A stretch of DNA of 63,714 nt from a virus. Under the pieces are notes generated by a model that searched no databases, was not told the origin of the DNA, and worked only from the letters and a program-made list of their open reading frames with translations. Below, piece by piece: positions 34,073 through 43,582 of the stretch; positions within the stretch are counted from its first letter, which is position 1, and the number at the start of each line of letters is the position of its first letter. The translations under genes and the position numbers were made by a program. Location of the stretch: positions 1 to 63,714 of the IMG/VR virus record IMGVR_UViG_3300025096_000015. The stretch is one strand, 5' to 3'.

Positions 34073-34930
34073 ATGTCAGCTAGAAATAATGAAGCGCGCC
34101 TCGGGGTCTCTAACCCCGATGCAGACGCTCCTATAGAACAACTAGACAAATCAGATGGTTTCTCCTTCGTGACGCCAACTGAATTTGTTGATTTACCAAC
34201 GGGAGGAGCTTTTTATCCCGAAGGTCACCCATTACAAAATCAAGACTCAATTGAGATTCGTTACATGACAGCGAAAGACGAGGATATATTAACTTCTCAG
34301 ACTCTTTTGAAAAAAGGAGTCGCCATTGATCGTCTTCTACAAAATGTAATAGTCGATAAGTCAGTTAGAGTCGACGACTTATATGTAGGAGATAAAAATG
34401 CATTGGTTGTCGCTGCCAGAATTACAGGTTATGGAGAAGATTATGACGTATCAATATCATGTCCTACCTGTGGAGAGCCAAATTCACATGTAGTTGATTT
34501 ATCTGACTTAAAAATTAACAAACTCGATGAAACTCTGTTAGAGGACTTAAATGTTGAAAAGACACAGGGTGGCACATTTATTATTAATTTACCACGTTCT
34601 AAAGTTAATGTTGAAGTAAAATTATTAACAGGAAGAGATGAAAGAAACTTCTTGGTTTCAAGTGAAAATAAAAAGAAACATAATTTACCAGAATCTGTTT
34701 TGACAGACCAAATGAAGTTATTTATTACATCAGTGAATGGGGATGAGAAGAAGGATGTTGTTAGCTCTTTTGTAAATAACATGCCAGCATATGATTCCAG
34801 GTACTTAAGAAAGGTTTATTCAGAAATAACACCAAATGTTAAAATGGAGTGTGACTTCGTTTGCCCAGAATGCAACGCATCCTCGGCTATCGATGTTCCG
34901 TTTACAACTGCGTTTTTTTGGCCTAAGTGA
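34073..34930 (+). CDS. Baseplate hub assembly / tail chaperone, gp26-like
   Basis: This 285-residue protein matches the T4 gp26-type baseplate family: FVDLPTGGAFYPEGHPL near the start, ISCPTCGEPN and FVCPECNASS forming a zinc finger pair, and the ending FFWPK. In T4 the protein acts in hub assembly. Here it lies between tube and tape measure, the place of tail assembly chaperones in other phages. The stop is preceded by a TTTTTTTGG run, where a shift to the following frame would add the gp51-like domain. Confidence 0.7.
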   Translation: MSARNNEARLGVSNPDADAPIEQLDKSDGFSFVTPTEFVDLPTGGAFYPEGHPLQNQDSIEIRYMTAKDEDILTSQTLLKKGVAIDRLLQNVIVDKSVRVDDLYVGDKNALVVAARITGYGEDYDVSISCPTCGEPNSHVVDLSDLKINKLDETLLEDLNVEKTQGGTFIINLPRSKVNVEVKLLTGRDERNFLVSSENKKKHNLPESVLTDQMKLFITSVNGDEKKDVVSSFVNNMPAYDSRYLRKVYSEITPNVKMECDFVCPECNASSAIDVPFTTAFFWPK

Positions 34931-35102
34931 AGAATACATAGGACAAGTCTATGAAATGTTCTTCTTTTTAAAATATCATGGTGGCTGGAGCTTTACTGAG
35001 GCATACAACTTGCCCGTTAAAATACGAAATTGGTTCGCCAAGAGACTTTTGAAACAAATTGAAAACGAACAGGCTCAAATGCAAAAGTCTCGTAAGCGTT
35101 AA
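34911..35102 (+). CDS. gp51-like chaperone domain, overlapping frame without clear start
   Basis: The frame +1 (or -2) relative to the preceding gene reads RFFGLSEEYIGQVYEMFFFL, KYHGGWSFTEAYNLPVKIRN and WFAKRLLKQIENEQ. It is a compact, conserved-looking domain of about 60 residues. It has no ATG with a ribosome binding site near its beginning: ATG 34836 lies far inside the other gene, and ATG 34959 would lose the first part. The coordinate given is where the frame leaves the seven-T run. It is probably made as a frameshift extension of the gp26-like protein, or by coupling. Similarity to T4 gp51 is by position and pattern only. Confidence 0.5.
   Translation, partial: RFFGLSEEYIGQVYEMFFFLKYHGGWSFTEAYNLPVKIRNWFAKRLLKQIENEQAQMQKSRKR
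34913..34919 (+). other. Seven-T run, candidate frameshift site
   Basis: The sequence GCG TTT TTT TGG CCT AAG TGA ends the gp26-like gene. Skipping one T, or slipping back two, moves the ribosome into the gp51-like frame (GGC CTA AGT). Tail chaperone pairs before tape measure genes are often made this way. The direction differs from the usual -1. Confidence 0.4.
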
Positions 35103-35127
35103 TTTATTTCAAATTTCGTTTTAGAGG

Positions 35128-35142
35128 ACTATTTATAATATC
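35128..35142 (+). promoter_or_regulatory. Putative late promoter motif, copy 6
   Basis: ACTATTTATAATATC lies 17 bases before the ATG at 35160. It contains TATTTATA, the reverse complement of the T4 late -10 element TATAAATA. Confidence 0.5.
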
Positions 35143-35159
35143 AATTGAGGAGTGTATCA

Positions 35160-35486
35160 ATGGATCTTCAAGATAAAGTATTGGATTTAAATGCTGCAAA
35201 AAATGGTCAATTAAACGAAGGATTATTATTGCATTATGGCGCCTTAATCAAACACGCTTTGGAAAGGTTATTTGCGCCAGGAATTTTTGGTAATACTTTA
35301 AGAGTTCGTGGAGAACGTTCTCAAATTGAAGCATTCATGAATGCACTCGGTTCAGAAAAAAAATACATGCAATCATACATGAAAAATGGTTTAAACGATC
35401 CTACGACTTTTTCTTCAAAGCACGCTTTAGATAGTGCAGTAAGAAAGTTTGAGGTTTCATCTGGCTTGAAATGGCCATTTAAATAG
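35160..35486 (+). CDS. Small tail-region protein of unknown function
   Basis: This 108-residue protein starts at ATG 35160, 7 bases after GAGGAG; a TTG at 35145 in the same frame is disfavoured because it overlaps that site. The sequence includes LLLHYGALIKHALERLFAPG and FKVSSGL-like ends and is mostly helical. It lies directly before the tape measure. No family recognised; a tail or baseplate assembly role is likely from position. Confidence 0.6.
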   Translation: MDLQDKVLDLNAAKNGQLNEGLLLHYGALIKHALERLFAPGIFGNTLRVRGERSQIEAFMNALGSEKKYMQSYMKNGLNDPTTFSSKHALDSAVRKFEVSSGLKWPFK

Positions 35487-35498
35487 GAGATAATTTAA

Positions 35499-37751
35499 AT
35501 GGCTAAAGAAGAAACTCCAGAACAAAGACTAAAAAGACAGCTTGAGGAGATAAAGCTCAAGGAACGTCTTGCAAACGCTACTATGAACCACGAAGCCGCC
35601 ATGGCCAGCGAGGCTGTCGCGCTCGAGAGATACATAAATCAGTCGCGCGCCTATGGCGATGTCTCTGAAGAGAAGATACAACAATTAGAAAAAGAATTAA
35701 AGTTAAGATATGAATTGGTCAGCGCCGAGCATGACGCATTACAGGAACTCATCAACGGCACTCAGGCTCAAAAGGCAGATCTTGAAGCCAGATTAGAGCG
35801 CATTGATGCACTTGAAAAAGAAATAGGTCTATTACGAACCGGCGCTGGGGAGTTCGACAACTGGGCTAATAAAACTGCAGCACTAGCTGGAATTGGTATG
35901 AAGTTTACTCAAACCTGGTCAGGTGGTCTCTTCAATATAGGTTCAAAAATAAAGATAGTTCAGAAAGAATTTGCACTGATGAAGGCCCGAGGCGTCAAAA
36001 CAGGCGATGCCGTCTCCAAAGCCATGGCAAGCATCGGTGATTCCATGGCGGGTTGGATGGTTGAATGGATGGAAACCATTATCAGTCAACAAGATCAGTT
36101 GACGGCTGGTTTTTATAAAGCTACACAAGCTAGCGACGAAATGGCAAGTTCAGCACTGAGAGCTAGCGAAGCCTTAAGGGCTCAAGGTCTCGGCATGGAA
36201 GCGAGTTACACAGCTATACAGGCTTTGATTACATCCTCAGTGGCATTTAAGAATTCTACTGGAGATTATCGAGATGAAATAATAGATACGGTTGCGAAAC
36301 TTGAGATAGCAGGAGTAAGTGCAAACACTACAGCTGCAGCCTTTGACGTTTTTACTAAAGTTCTAGGCAAAAAAGGTACGGCAGAATTAAAGAAATTTGC
36401 AACGGTAGCAGAGACATTAGACGTTCCTCTGAATGAATTCTATTCAGAGTTTGTTACGGCTTCAAAACAACTAGCATCACGCGGCCCACAAATGGAGAAA
36501 GTGTTTATCAACTTACAAGCTCAAGTTCGAGCCACTGGCGCATCAATGGATACACTTTTGCAAGTGGCAAATAGGTTTGATACATTTGATAGTTCTGCCG
36601 AGGCTGTTGCAAGGCTAAATGGTATATTGGGTGGACCATATTTGAACAGTATTGAAATGGTCATGATGAAAGAGGACGAAAGAATAGAGGCAGTTAGAGC
36701 TAGCCTTAAGCAGTCCGGAACAGTGTTTAAAAACTTAGGTCATCATGCACAAATGAGTATTATGGCTGCAGCAGGAATCACTGACCAGGCAGAAGCGAAT
36801 AAATTACTTGGTTCATCCGCATCAGAATATAAAAAGATACAAAAAGAAGCAGAAATAGCAGCAGAGAAAGAAAAGAATCTAGCTGAGATGACAGAGAAGG
36901 CAATGACGATGGCAAATGAAATCAAATTCGCCTTTATGTCACTCGTTATAGAAATGCAGCCGATGATTGAATCAGTGAAGAACGCCATCACTTCATTCAC
37001 AGAATTTGTTCGCGGGATGGACGACGGCGCACAATCGACTTTCTTTTGGTCAATGATCATGGGCGGTCTGGCACTCAAATTTGCGGGTGTAATTTCAGGG
37101 GTGTGGAAGCTGTCCACTGTTATGGTCACCGCCCTCGCCCCAGCCTTCACTACGGTAGGCATCGCTATGAAACTTGCAGGCTTCGGCGTACTCTTGACCA
37201 TTCTTGCGGGCGTAATTTGGGCCGTGACAGAGTTGGGCAAACTCTGGGGTTGGTGGGGAAATGAAGCTGAAGAAGCTGGTAAAAAAGCAAATGCATCTCT
37301 TAACTCTTTTGACTCTCTGGGCGCATCGGAGAAGGTATCAAAGAAACAGTTCGACGAGCGCTGGAAATCTATGCATGACGGAGGCCCTGTAGAAGAAGAT
37401 GGTCTTCACAATCTGCAAAAAGGTGAATATGTTGTTTCAGCTGATAAAGTTAAAAGCGCGACAAACACTACAATGGATAAAGGAATAGTGGAGGGAATGG
37501 GGAAAGCCGCTAAAGGCGATAAAGCACTCCTCTCGAGCATTGTGGAGCCATTGCTCACCAGAATTTCCGCCGTCACCGGGAATGATTGGAATAAGCAGAG
37601 ACCCGGTGGTAACACACCGATGCAAATAGTGCTGAAACTTAATGGAAGAGACTTAGGAAGTGTACTTTTTGATTACCCAAATGGAGTAATGTATAGCAAT
37701 AACGATACTGGCAAAGCGCTGGACCTGGCATTATCTAGAATAACAAAGTAG
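35499..37751 (+). CDS. Tail tape measure protein
   Basis: This 750-residue protein has a charged coiled-coil N-terminus and a long helical body. A hydrophobic stretch near residues 510-585 includes FFWSMIMGGLALKFAGVISG and FGVLLTILAGVIWAVTELGK. The C-terminal motif is MHDGGPVEEDGLHNLQKGEY, then VVSADKVKS, which is typical of tape measure proteins. It sets tail length and is ejected during infection. At about 1.5 Angstrom per residue the length predicts a tail of roughly 110 nm. GC-rich patches encode the Ala-rich parts. It takes the place of T4 gp29. Confidence 0.82.
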   Translation: MAKEETPEQRLKRQLEEIKLKERLANATMNHEAAMASEAVALERYINQSRAYGDVSEEKIQQLEKELKLRYELVSAEHDALQELINGTQAQKADLEARLERIDALEKEIGLLRTGAGEFDNWANKTAALAGIGMKFTQTWSGGLFNIGSKIKIVQKEFALMKARGVKTGDAVSKAMASIGDSMAGWMVEWMETIISQQDQLTAGFYKATQASDEMASSALRASEALRAQGLGMEASYTAIQALITSSVAFKNSTGDYRDEIIDTVAKLEIAGVSANTTAAAFDVFTKVLGKKGTAELKKFATVAETLDVPLNEFYSEFVTASKQLASRGPQMEKVFINLQAQVRATGASMDTLLQVANRFDTFDSSAEAVARLNGILGGPYLNSIEMVMMKEDERIEAVRASLKQSGTVFKNLGHHAQMSIMAAAGITDQAEANKLLGSSASEYKKIQKEAEIAAEKEKNLAEMTEKAMTMANEIKFAFMSLVIEMQPMIESVKNAITSFTEFVRGMDDGAQSTFFWSMIMGGLALKFAGVISGVWKLSTVMVTALAPAFTTVGIAMKLAGFGVLLTILAGVIWAVTELGKLWGWWGNEAEEAGKKANASLNSFDSLGASEKVSKKQFDERWKSMHDGGPVEEDGLHNLQKGEYVVSADKVKSATNTTMDKGIVEGMGKAAKGDKALLSSIVEPLLTRISAVTGNDWNKQRPGGNTPMQIVLKLNGRDLGSVLFDYPNGVMYSNNDTGKALDLALSRITK

Positions 37752-37763
37752 GAGACTAAAAAA

Positions 37764-38510
37764 ATGACAGACGTCACAACTGGGTTTGCAGAAACAAATA
37801 AATTGTACCTTGACATTCATCACGTTAACAGTGGGAAGAGTGTTGTGTTTAAAGCCTTTCTGCAAAATTACAGTGAACAATTCAATACAGCCTATGACGA
37901 ACAATATTTTGTTATGAATCAGCAGCCAGTTAGAAAGCTTAAGAGTACGGTGAGATCAATAAACCTTTCCTGGATTATGCCAGCTGCAGATTTTGGCGAA
38001 GCTCATATTAATATGGGAAAAATATCTCTTTTATCTAATATGCTGTATCCGGAACAGGTAAAATCTGGAGGAGGCTTTTATGCAAAAGTGGGTGGCAGTC
38101 CAATATTTAAGTTGAGACTTGTTAATTTTATGGTCGGTGCCTCACATTCGAAGGTACATACTTATTCTGCGGCTACAGAAAGCGGTTTATTGGGATACAT
38201 CGATGGGTTTAATTATAGCTTTATGTTCGATGAAGGATTCTTTCTTAATTCCGGTCAAACACTGCCAAAAAATATTGAAGCCAGTTTTACTTATCACCCC
38301 GTTAATGAAAAGAGCCCAGCTTGGATCAATAAAGAATTCAACTATAAAGGATATCCGTATAAAGAGGGAATACAGGCACATGGGGAAAAGATCTCTGGTC
38401 AAATTCCTGTTAAAGGCCTTGTGGCTGAACAGGCTGGTGCTCCGCACGACCCCAACGATCCCATATCTAAAAACGCTGCAGCTAAATTAACGGAGGGGCA
38501 ACCGCGATGA
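37764..38510 (+). CDS. Baseplate protein, possible tube cap/junction (gp48/gp54-like)
   Basis: This 248-residue protein includes VVFKAFLQNYSEQFNTAYDE, RKLKSTVRSINLSWIMPAAD, ISLLSNMLYPEQ and SFTYHPVNEKSP. The tube-like beta segments and location after the tape measure suit the baseplate-tube junction protein that starts tube growth. Proline and lysine-rich residues end the protein. AGGAGA precedes the ATG. It overlaps the next gene by ATGA. Direct homology to T4 gp48 or gp54 is not established. Confidence 0.5.
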   Translation: MTDVTTGFAETNKLYLDIHHVNSGKSVVFKAFLQNYSEQFNTAYDEQYFVMNQQPVRKLKSTVRSINLSWIMPAADFGEAHINMGKISLLSNMLYPEQVKSGGGFYAKVGGSPIFKLRLVNFMVGASHSKVHTYSAATESGLLGYIDGFNYSFMFDEGFFLNSGQTLPKNIEASFTYHPVNEKSPAWINKEFNYKGYPYKEGIQAHGEKISGQIPVKGLVAEQAGAPHDPNDPISKNAAAKLTEGQPR

Positions 38511-38842
38511 GAAACGATAGCAGGATATCAATGTTAAACAGATCTAGATTATATAAAGATCAATTTTTTGCTAGAAAAGTTCGTAGAATTACTCAGTTTA
38601 CTACACCGATAATTAGATATCCTACGGATGAAGAAATGCATGATTTTACTATTTTATCTCACGTTTGGACTTTGGGAGATAGATTTTATAAGTTATCTAA
38701 TACATATTATGGCAGTGTAGATTATTGGTGGGTTATTCCATGGTTTAACAAGAAGCCTCTGGAATCAGATTTTAATCTTGGTGATACTATCCATGTACCA
38801 CGTCCATTAGAATTAGCATTAACTTACTTTAATATTGGATAA
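38507..38842 (+). CDS. gp53: Baseplate wedge protein, gp53-like
   Basis: This 111-residue protein has the signature of short gp53/LysM-like wedge proteins: FTTPIIRYPTDEEMHDF, VWTLGDRFYKLSNTYYGSVD, YWWVIPWFNKKPLESDFNLG and DTIHVPRPLELALT. The W-x-x-G-D-R-F and GD-x-I-x-VP pattern is a LysM-type fold. T4 gp53 is longer (196). It starts by ATGA overlap with the tube-cap candidate. Confidence 0.65.
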   Translation: MRNDSRISMLNRSRLYKDQFFARKVRRITQFTTPIIRYPTDEEMHDFTILSHVWTLGDRFYKLSNTYYGSVDYWWVIPWFNKKPLESDFNLGDTIHVPRPLELALTYFNIG

Positions 38843-38850
38843 TTTTTTAG

Positions 38851-41800
38851 ATGTCAGATACTCACATATTACACGAATCTCGGACAAAACTGCCTGATTT
38901 TGCAGAGGCGTGCTTCTTCGCTGAAAATATTGATCATTATGCGAATCTAAAAGGAACAGATATTCCTCAAAAATATGAGTACTTGGCTATAACAGATCCA
39001 AACACAGTTGATTCAACCACCATATTAAATGGCCTTCGCGGTCATGGTGCAGCAGGGCAAAATTTTTTCCAAGATGTACCCAAATCTATAGCTGGCGATT
39101 TTCAACCATGGATTAAGATATATAAGACTATACCTGGCACTTCAAAGAAAGATCATGATAGCGATATAGTTATTCCCTTGAAATTTAACAATCTTAAAAA
39201 TTTGAGTATAATGGATTCTCACAAGCTCGGCGTCGCCTTCCGCTCGTTTAGTTTTGATTTTGAAGGTATCAGGCCAGTTGAGGTTGATTCATATCTCCGT
39301 TGCAGTTTGAAACTTTATTTTGAATCCCCTAGAGCGCTTTTTAAAAATTATACGCACAAAGGTAAAAACGATACTTATACTTACTCATTTGCAGATTTAA
39401 TTAGAAGATCTGTCCGGGCTGGAAATTTGCCAATGGATAAACAACATTTGGTATATGACGGAACATCATTTAGAATCAGGGTAGATGTGGGTTACACTCC
39501 TCCTTCCATTGAGAGATTAACTGAGGCATATAGAGAAGCTGGGTTCGATAACCCAAAGGCAAAAGCTAGAAATTTAAGATCTGCATTGCTCTCCAACAAG
39601 CTACAACTTTATTTAAATCTCTTAAAACATAGCATTAATCCAATCTACGACGCCCCGGACGGTGGATTTGAATTGACGGCGGATTATGTTGGAGCTATTG
39701 AAACATCTTTTAAATCTAAAAAATCTGATATACTATTTACTCCTACAGATCATAATGCTAGAAAAAAAGAAATGGCGCTGAGAGAAATGGAGAGCGAACT
39801 CCGAAATCAACTTCTTGAAGGAATAAACGAAACTGCAAGAAACAAGATTAATGCATTTGCTGACAACAAGAGCAGCTTTAAAAAAGCTGTAACCGATATT
39901 GTAAAACAGTATGCATGGGAGCCTGTCACCTCTCCGAGGACCAAGGAAGCCGGCGCCCCGGGTCGGGTTTCCAGTGGAACGGCGAGAGACCTCACTGGCC
40001 TGAGTCCTGAACTCACGGGGCAATCCGCCACGGAAGTCACGGGGTTCTTCGCAAAACAGGTAACTGTAAATAATAGATTTTTCTATGAGAATTCAGAACC
40101 GGCGACTGAGTTAGAAAAAGCACGAGTTATAAGGTATTTAGAATACCTTGATGAAAAAAATTCTAGAGATGTAGGGCAAACAATTGTAAAAGCCAAAAAA
40201 ATGTCTAGAATGTATAGTCAAATATTAGATAGATTAACAGAAAAAAATCAACTGCACTTCATTCAGATTAAGGAATCGGTTCTTTACACCTGGTTTGGTG
40301 CGAGAAAGGTAAAAGAAGCGGCGAAAGAAGACAAGGATAGATTACAAGAAGTCAATGATGAAATAGCAGAACTTGAAACAGAAACTGGAAATAACTCAGC
40401 GGATAAGTTAGCAGATTTAAAACAAGAAAAAAGACTTCTTGAAGAAAGTGTTGCTGCAGCAGCAAGGGCTCCCAAAACAACCGGAGAACCACCAGCAGTA
40501 GGAACATCAACTGCGGACAGCGAGAGTTACGCAGACTCTGAACAAGCTGTTGACAATGCAGCTAAAACCAAAGCGCTTGAAACGGCGACAGCTGAAGGCG
40601 CAATACAAGAAGAAAAACCTGTCAACGAGAAGATACCTCATACTGAAATGGAACAGCCTGCTAAGGTTGAAGATAGAAATATATATTTCTTTTATTATGG
40701 TGATCTTTTGGATGTAGTTCTAGAAATGTTATATCAACATAAAGACGACATGGACCTAGACTGGTGGAGTATCAAAAATAAAACAGGAAATATAAAATTT
40801 TTATTAGGGGAAGTAGAGTTCAAACATCCTCAAACAGGGGCATTGGTAAAAGAAAATCTAGCTAGAATTCCAATCACTCTTAAAGTTTGGCAGGAGTTTT
40901 GGATTGAGAATGTTATTGATCAATGGAGAACAGAATATCTTTTCGATTCGTTTCTTAATGACACATTATCTCAATTAGTAGTAGAAGCAATAACGGGTAG
41001 ATGTAAAGAAGAAGGAAATATTAATGTTAATGTACTTGGCTATCCTTCGTATATAACAATACCTAATATAAGCAACAAAATATCTTTTTCGAAAAATAGG
41101 GTAGGAAATCCCAAAAAAAACGAGAGGGATGAGGCGTATTATTATTCTTATGGTCAAGCCCCTGAATCTCCTCACAGAGGAGGGGCTTCAAATGATGCAA
41201 AAAAATTAAGGACAGGAGAGCTTGTTTATGTACAAGCTGCATCAAATTCTGGCCTGTGGTTCAAAGATAAAGCAACTGATATAAGACGGGGTGTTTACCA
41301 TATTGAACTTGGAAGAGAAAATTCTACGATTCTAAATTTTACAATGAATAGATCAAATCAACCACATTATCTAGAAGCGAAACTAGAATCTCAAGGAATT
41401 AACGACGTCCATGCTTTTGGCGAGCCGTATAATTACGATATTACCATGTATGGAAACTCACTTCTGCTTCCGGGAAAACATTTAAAGGTTTCTTTTCCAT
41501 ATACGTGGTTCAATAAGAAGGAACAAAACAGTCTAGGCATCGGCGGTTACTGCTTGGTCTTAAAAACGAAGAACGAGGTCAAAGCCACCGAAGCCAGATT
41601 GGATTGGACAACAAATATGCAGTGTATATGGCAATCTTTTGGAGGTGGTTCCCCACCAATCGCGCAATCTGGATTTGGAACCAAGCCGTTTCCTGGAGCT
41701 GCTTATTCCGGTGTCGGCGCCATCTCCGACAAGTTTGATAATCCTGATACAATTACGGTCACGGATCAGCACGGCAATGTCATACACGAGGGAAAAGATC

Positions 41801-42090
41801 CTGTCACTGGACTGACGCCAACGGAGACCCGGGCTAGCCTTGCCGAAGGCGCACGCCTCGAAGCTCAGATGCCTATTCAAGTGAAAGGGATGTCTGATGA
41901 AGACTACGCTATAGCGATTCAAAAATGGAGCGATAAACAGGCAAATATACAAGCTAAAGCGGCTAGTCAGAAAGAAAACCAAAAAGAGCCGCCACCCCCG
42001 GCACCGCCAGCGCCACCATCGGCTCCCGCCCAAGCAGGGCAAACCGGACAAACTACAGAGCAGGTGCAACACATACCGGTAAAGAAGTAA
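38851..42090 (+). CDS. Large baseplate/tail structural protein
   Basis: This 1079-residue protein is unrecognised as a family. It starts SDTHILHESRTKLPDFAEAC and has an N-terminal beta-rich domain, a helical middle with a coiled coil near 490-550 (ELETETGNNSADKLADLKQE), and a domain with YIYFFYYGDLLDVVLEML-like hydrophobic strands. The C-terminal tail is proline-rich (PPPPAPPAPPSAPAQ). Two GC-rich inserts (about 39930-40040 and 41690-41870) stand out. Similar large proteins occur in the baseplates of jumbo marine myoviruses; a wedge or hub platform role is likely. Confidence 0.55.
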   Translation: MSDTHILHESRTKLPDFAEACFFAENIDHYANLKGTDIPQKYEYLAITDPNTVDSTTILNGLRGHGAAGQNFFQDVPKSIAGDFQPWIKIYKTIPGTSKKDHDSDIVIPLKFNNLKNLSIMDSHKLGVAFRSFSFDFEGIRPVEVDSYLRCSLKLYFESPRALFKNYTHKGKNDTYTYSFADLIRRSVRAGNLPMDKQHLVYDGTSFRIRVDVGYTPPSIERLTEAYREAGFDNPKAKARNLRSALLSNKLQLYLNLLKHSINPIYDAPDGGFELTADYVGAIETSFKSKKSDILFTPTDHNARKKEMALREMESELRNQLLEGINETARNKINAFADNKSSFKKAVTDIVKQYAWEPVTSPRTKEAGAPGRVSSGTARDLTGLSPELTGQSATEVTGFFAKQVTVNNRFFYENSEPATELEKARVIRYLEYLDEKNSRDVGQTIVKAKKMSRMYSQILDRLTEKNQLHFIQIKESVLYTWFGARKVKEAAKEDKDRLQEVNDEIAELETETGNNSADKLADLKQEKRLLEESVAAAARAPKTTGEPPAVGTSTADSESYADSEQAVDNAAKTKALETATAEGAIQEEKPVNEKIPHTEMEQPAKVEDRNIYFFYYGDLLDVVLEMLYQHKDDMDLDWWSIKNKTGNIKFLLGEVEFKHPQTGALVKENLARIPITLKVWQEFWIENVIDQWRTEYLFDSFLNDTLSQLVVEAITGRCKEEGNINVNVLGYPSYITIPNISNKISFSKNRVGNPKKNERDEAYYYSYGQAPESPHRGGASNDAKKLRTGELVYVQAASNSGLWFKDKATDIRRGVYHIELGRENSTILNFTMNRSNQPHYLEAKLESQGINDVHAFGEPYNYDITMYGNSLLLPGKHLKVSFPYTWFNKKEQNSLGIGGYCLVLKTKNEVKATEARLDWTTNMQCIWQSFGGGSPPIAQSGFGTKPFPGAAYSGVGAISDKFDNPDTITVTDQHGNVIHEGKDPVTGLTPTETRASLAEGARLEAQMPIQVKGMSDEDYAIAIQKWSDKQANIQAKAASQKENQKEPPPPAPPAPPSAPAQAGQTGQTTEQVQHIPVKK

Positions 42091-42118
42091 CACATCAAAA
42101 AAGGAAAATTTATAAAAA

Positions 42119-43570
42119 ATGGCAACGAAAGATTCTTTCAATAATAGGTTAAGATATGATTTATCTGGATACCCACCTAAGTTTGCCAACCCACTGGACA
42201 TGTGGTATGATAGAGTTCTATATGGTAAAGTTGATCAACAAGGTAATGTGGTTCATCCGAGTCGTGAAGCGATAAGGAACGGAATGAAGGTTGTACAACC
42301 GGTGGGTGCTTTTGCAGAATCAGCTTCAGATGTATTGTTAATAGATTTTGTAGCACACGCTTTTAAAAATTTTCAGGGAGCTTTTGTTAGAGCAGACGCT
42401 ACGGGCAAAACTATACGTTCTGGAGTTGTAAGACAGGCAATACAAAAGCCGGCTGGCGGTTATGTTGATGTCGATGTTTTATACAAGAGATATTCGCAGA
42501 GCATATACTCTACTTTTTCTGATATTTATCTTAAAACTTCTGTGAAGACTAGAATTGTTCAAAATTTTGATGACTATCTAAGATTATTTTTAGTTTTTGC
42601 TAGAGAATATGCTGCAGATCAACCTGTCACCAAAACATTTTTTATCAAACACAATATGTGTACTCCTTTAATTAGTGGCCTAATGGTGCAGCTCACAAAC
42701 AACAACCATGATGATGATTCCACTAGACAACTGTGGTTGAACGATCCAAATTTTGCACTTTTTGCCAATACTGCCAACCAGTATGGTTTCTTGATAAATA
42801 AAAATGCTCCATGGAGGCTAACAGCGAACATAGCATCTCCAAACATGGTGAAGAACTGGGTTATGTCAGTAAGGGAGAAACTAATTGTCTCCCCAGGCGC
42901 CGAGGTTCTAATGACCCAGTTGATTCCTGGCTGCATGGAAAAAGAGGAAACTTTTAAGGAATTTATCAATAGACCAAACAACATAATCATGCGAGATATC
43001 ATATTTCCTGAGACTTCAAGACATTTTTTCGAATCTTATTACACCAAGTCTTGTTTTAGTGATATTAACGAATTGAAAACCAACTTGGTTAATGGCTATA
43101 ATAGTTTTGTTGAAAAAAACCCAAGAGTGAGAATGGTTGATGCTAAAAAATGTCAATATGGACTAAAGGCTGATAAAATAACCCAAAAAATTGTGACCAG
43201 GGAACCGGTTGACATGTCAATCATCGATAAAAAATACGGTATGGATCACTGGCTAGAGGTTTACTTCAATATAAGATCGGTCGAAGAAAAAGTGTTTTTT
43301 AGATCACCAAAATTTATACGCATATTAAAAAGTGCTCAAAGAATTGCAAAAACAGTTGACAATTCCAGCGCAGTGATGTATATTAATAGAGCACTAAGAG
43401 GATTCCCAGAAACAAATTCAATCGTCATGACTAAACCCCGGGGCGAAGTGAATCCGAGAGAGCCAGATCTATCCAGAAGTTATTATGACTCGCCACAGGA
43501 GGCAGAGAAAGCTCATCACCAACGCCGCGAAAGAGAAAGAAAGGAAGCCTACAACGCTTCCGGAGATTAA
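42119..43570 (+). CDS. Virion structural protein, baseplate region
   Basis: This 483-residue protein starts MATKDSFNNRLRYDLSGYPP. It is alpha/beta with few repeats and no catalytic motif; segments include QPVTKTFFIKHNMCTPLISG and DKKYGMDHWLEVYFNIRSVE. The C-terminus is basic and charged (HHQRRERERKEAYNASGD). It starts 28 bases after the large baseplate gene and is the last virion gene of the block. A baseplate or tail role is inferred from position. Confidence 0.5.
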   Translation: MATKDSFNNRLRYDLSGYPPKFANPLDMWYDRVLYGKVDQQGNVVHPSREAIRNGMKVVQPVGAFAESASDVLLIDFVAHAFKNFQGAFVRADATGKTIRSGVVRQAIQKPAGGYVDVDVLYKRYSQSIYSTFSDIYLKTSVKTRIVQNFDDYLRLFLVFAREYAADQPVTKTFFIKHNMCTPLISGLMVQLTNNNHDDDSTRQLWLNDPNFALFANTANQYGFLINKNAPWRLTANIASPNMVKNWVMSVREKLIVSPGAEVLMTQLIPGCMEKEETFKEFINRPNNIIMRDIIFPETSRHFFESYYTKSCFSDINELKTNLVNGYNSFVEKNPRVRMVDAKKCQYGLKADKITQKIVTREPVDMSIIDKKYGMDHWLEVYFNIRSVEEKVFFRSPKFIRILKSAQRIAKTVDNSSAVMYINRALRGFPETNSIVMTKPRGEVNPREPDLSRSYYDSPQEAEKAHHQRRERERKEAYNASGD

Positions 43571-43582
43571 TCAGGTTAATTA

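Noticed and set aside
36743-37240. 165-codon minus-strand frame opposite the tape measure gene
   Set aside because: No ribosome binding site and no protein-like pattern; the + strand tape measure is well supported.
41560-42201. 213-codon open frame on the minus strand
   Set aside because: It lies wholly opposite the large baseplate gene and start of the next, is Cys/Trp/Arg/Ser-rich in a non-protein-like way, and has no ribosome binding site or operon context.
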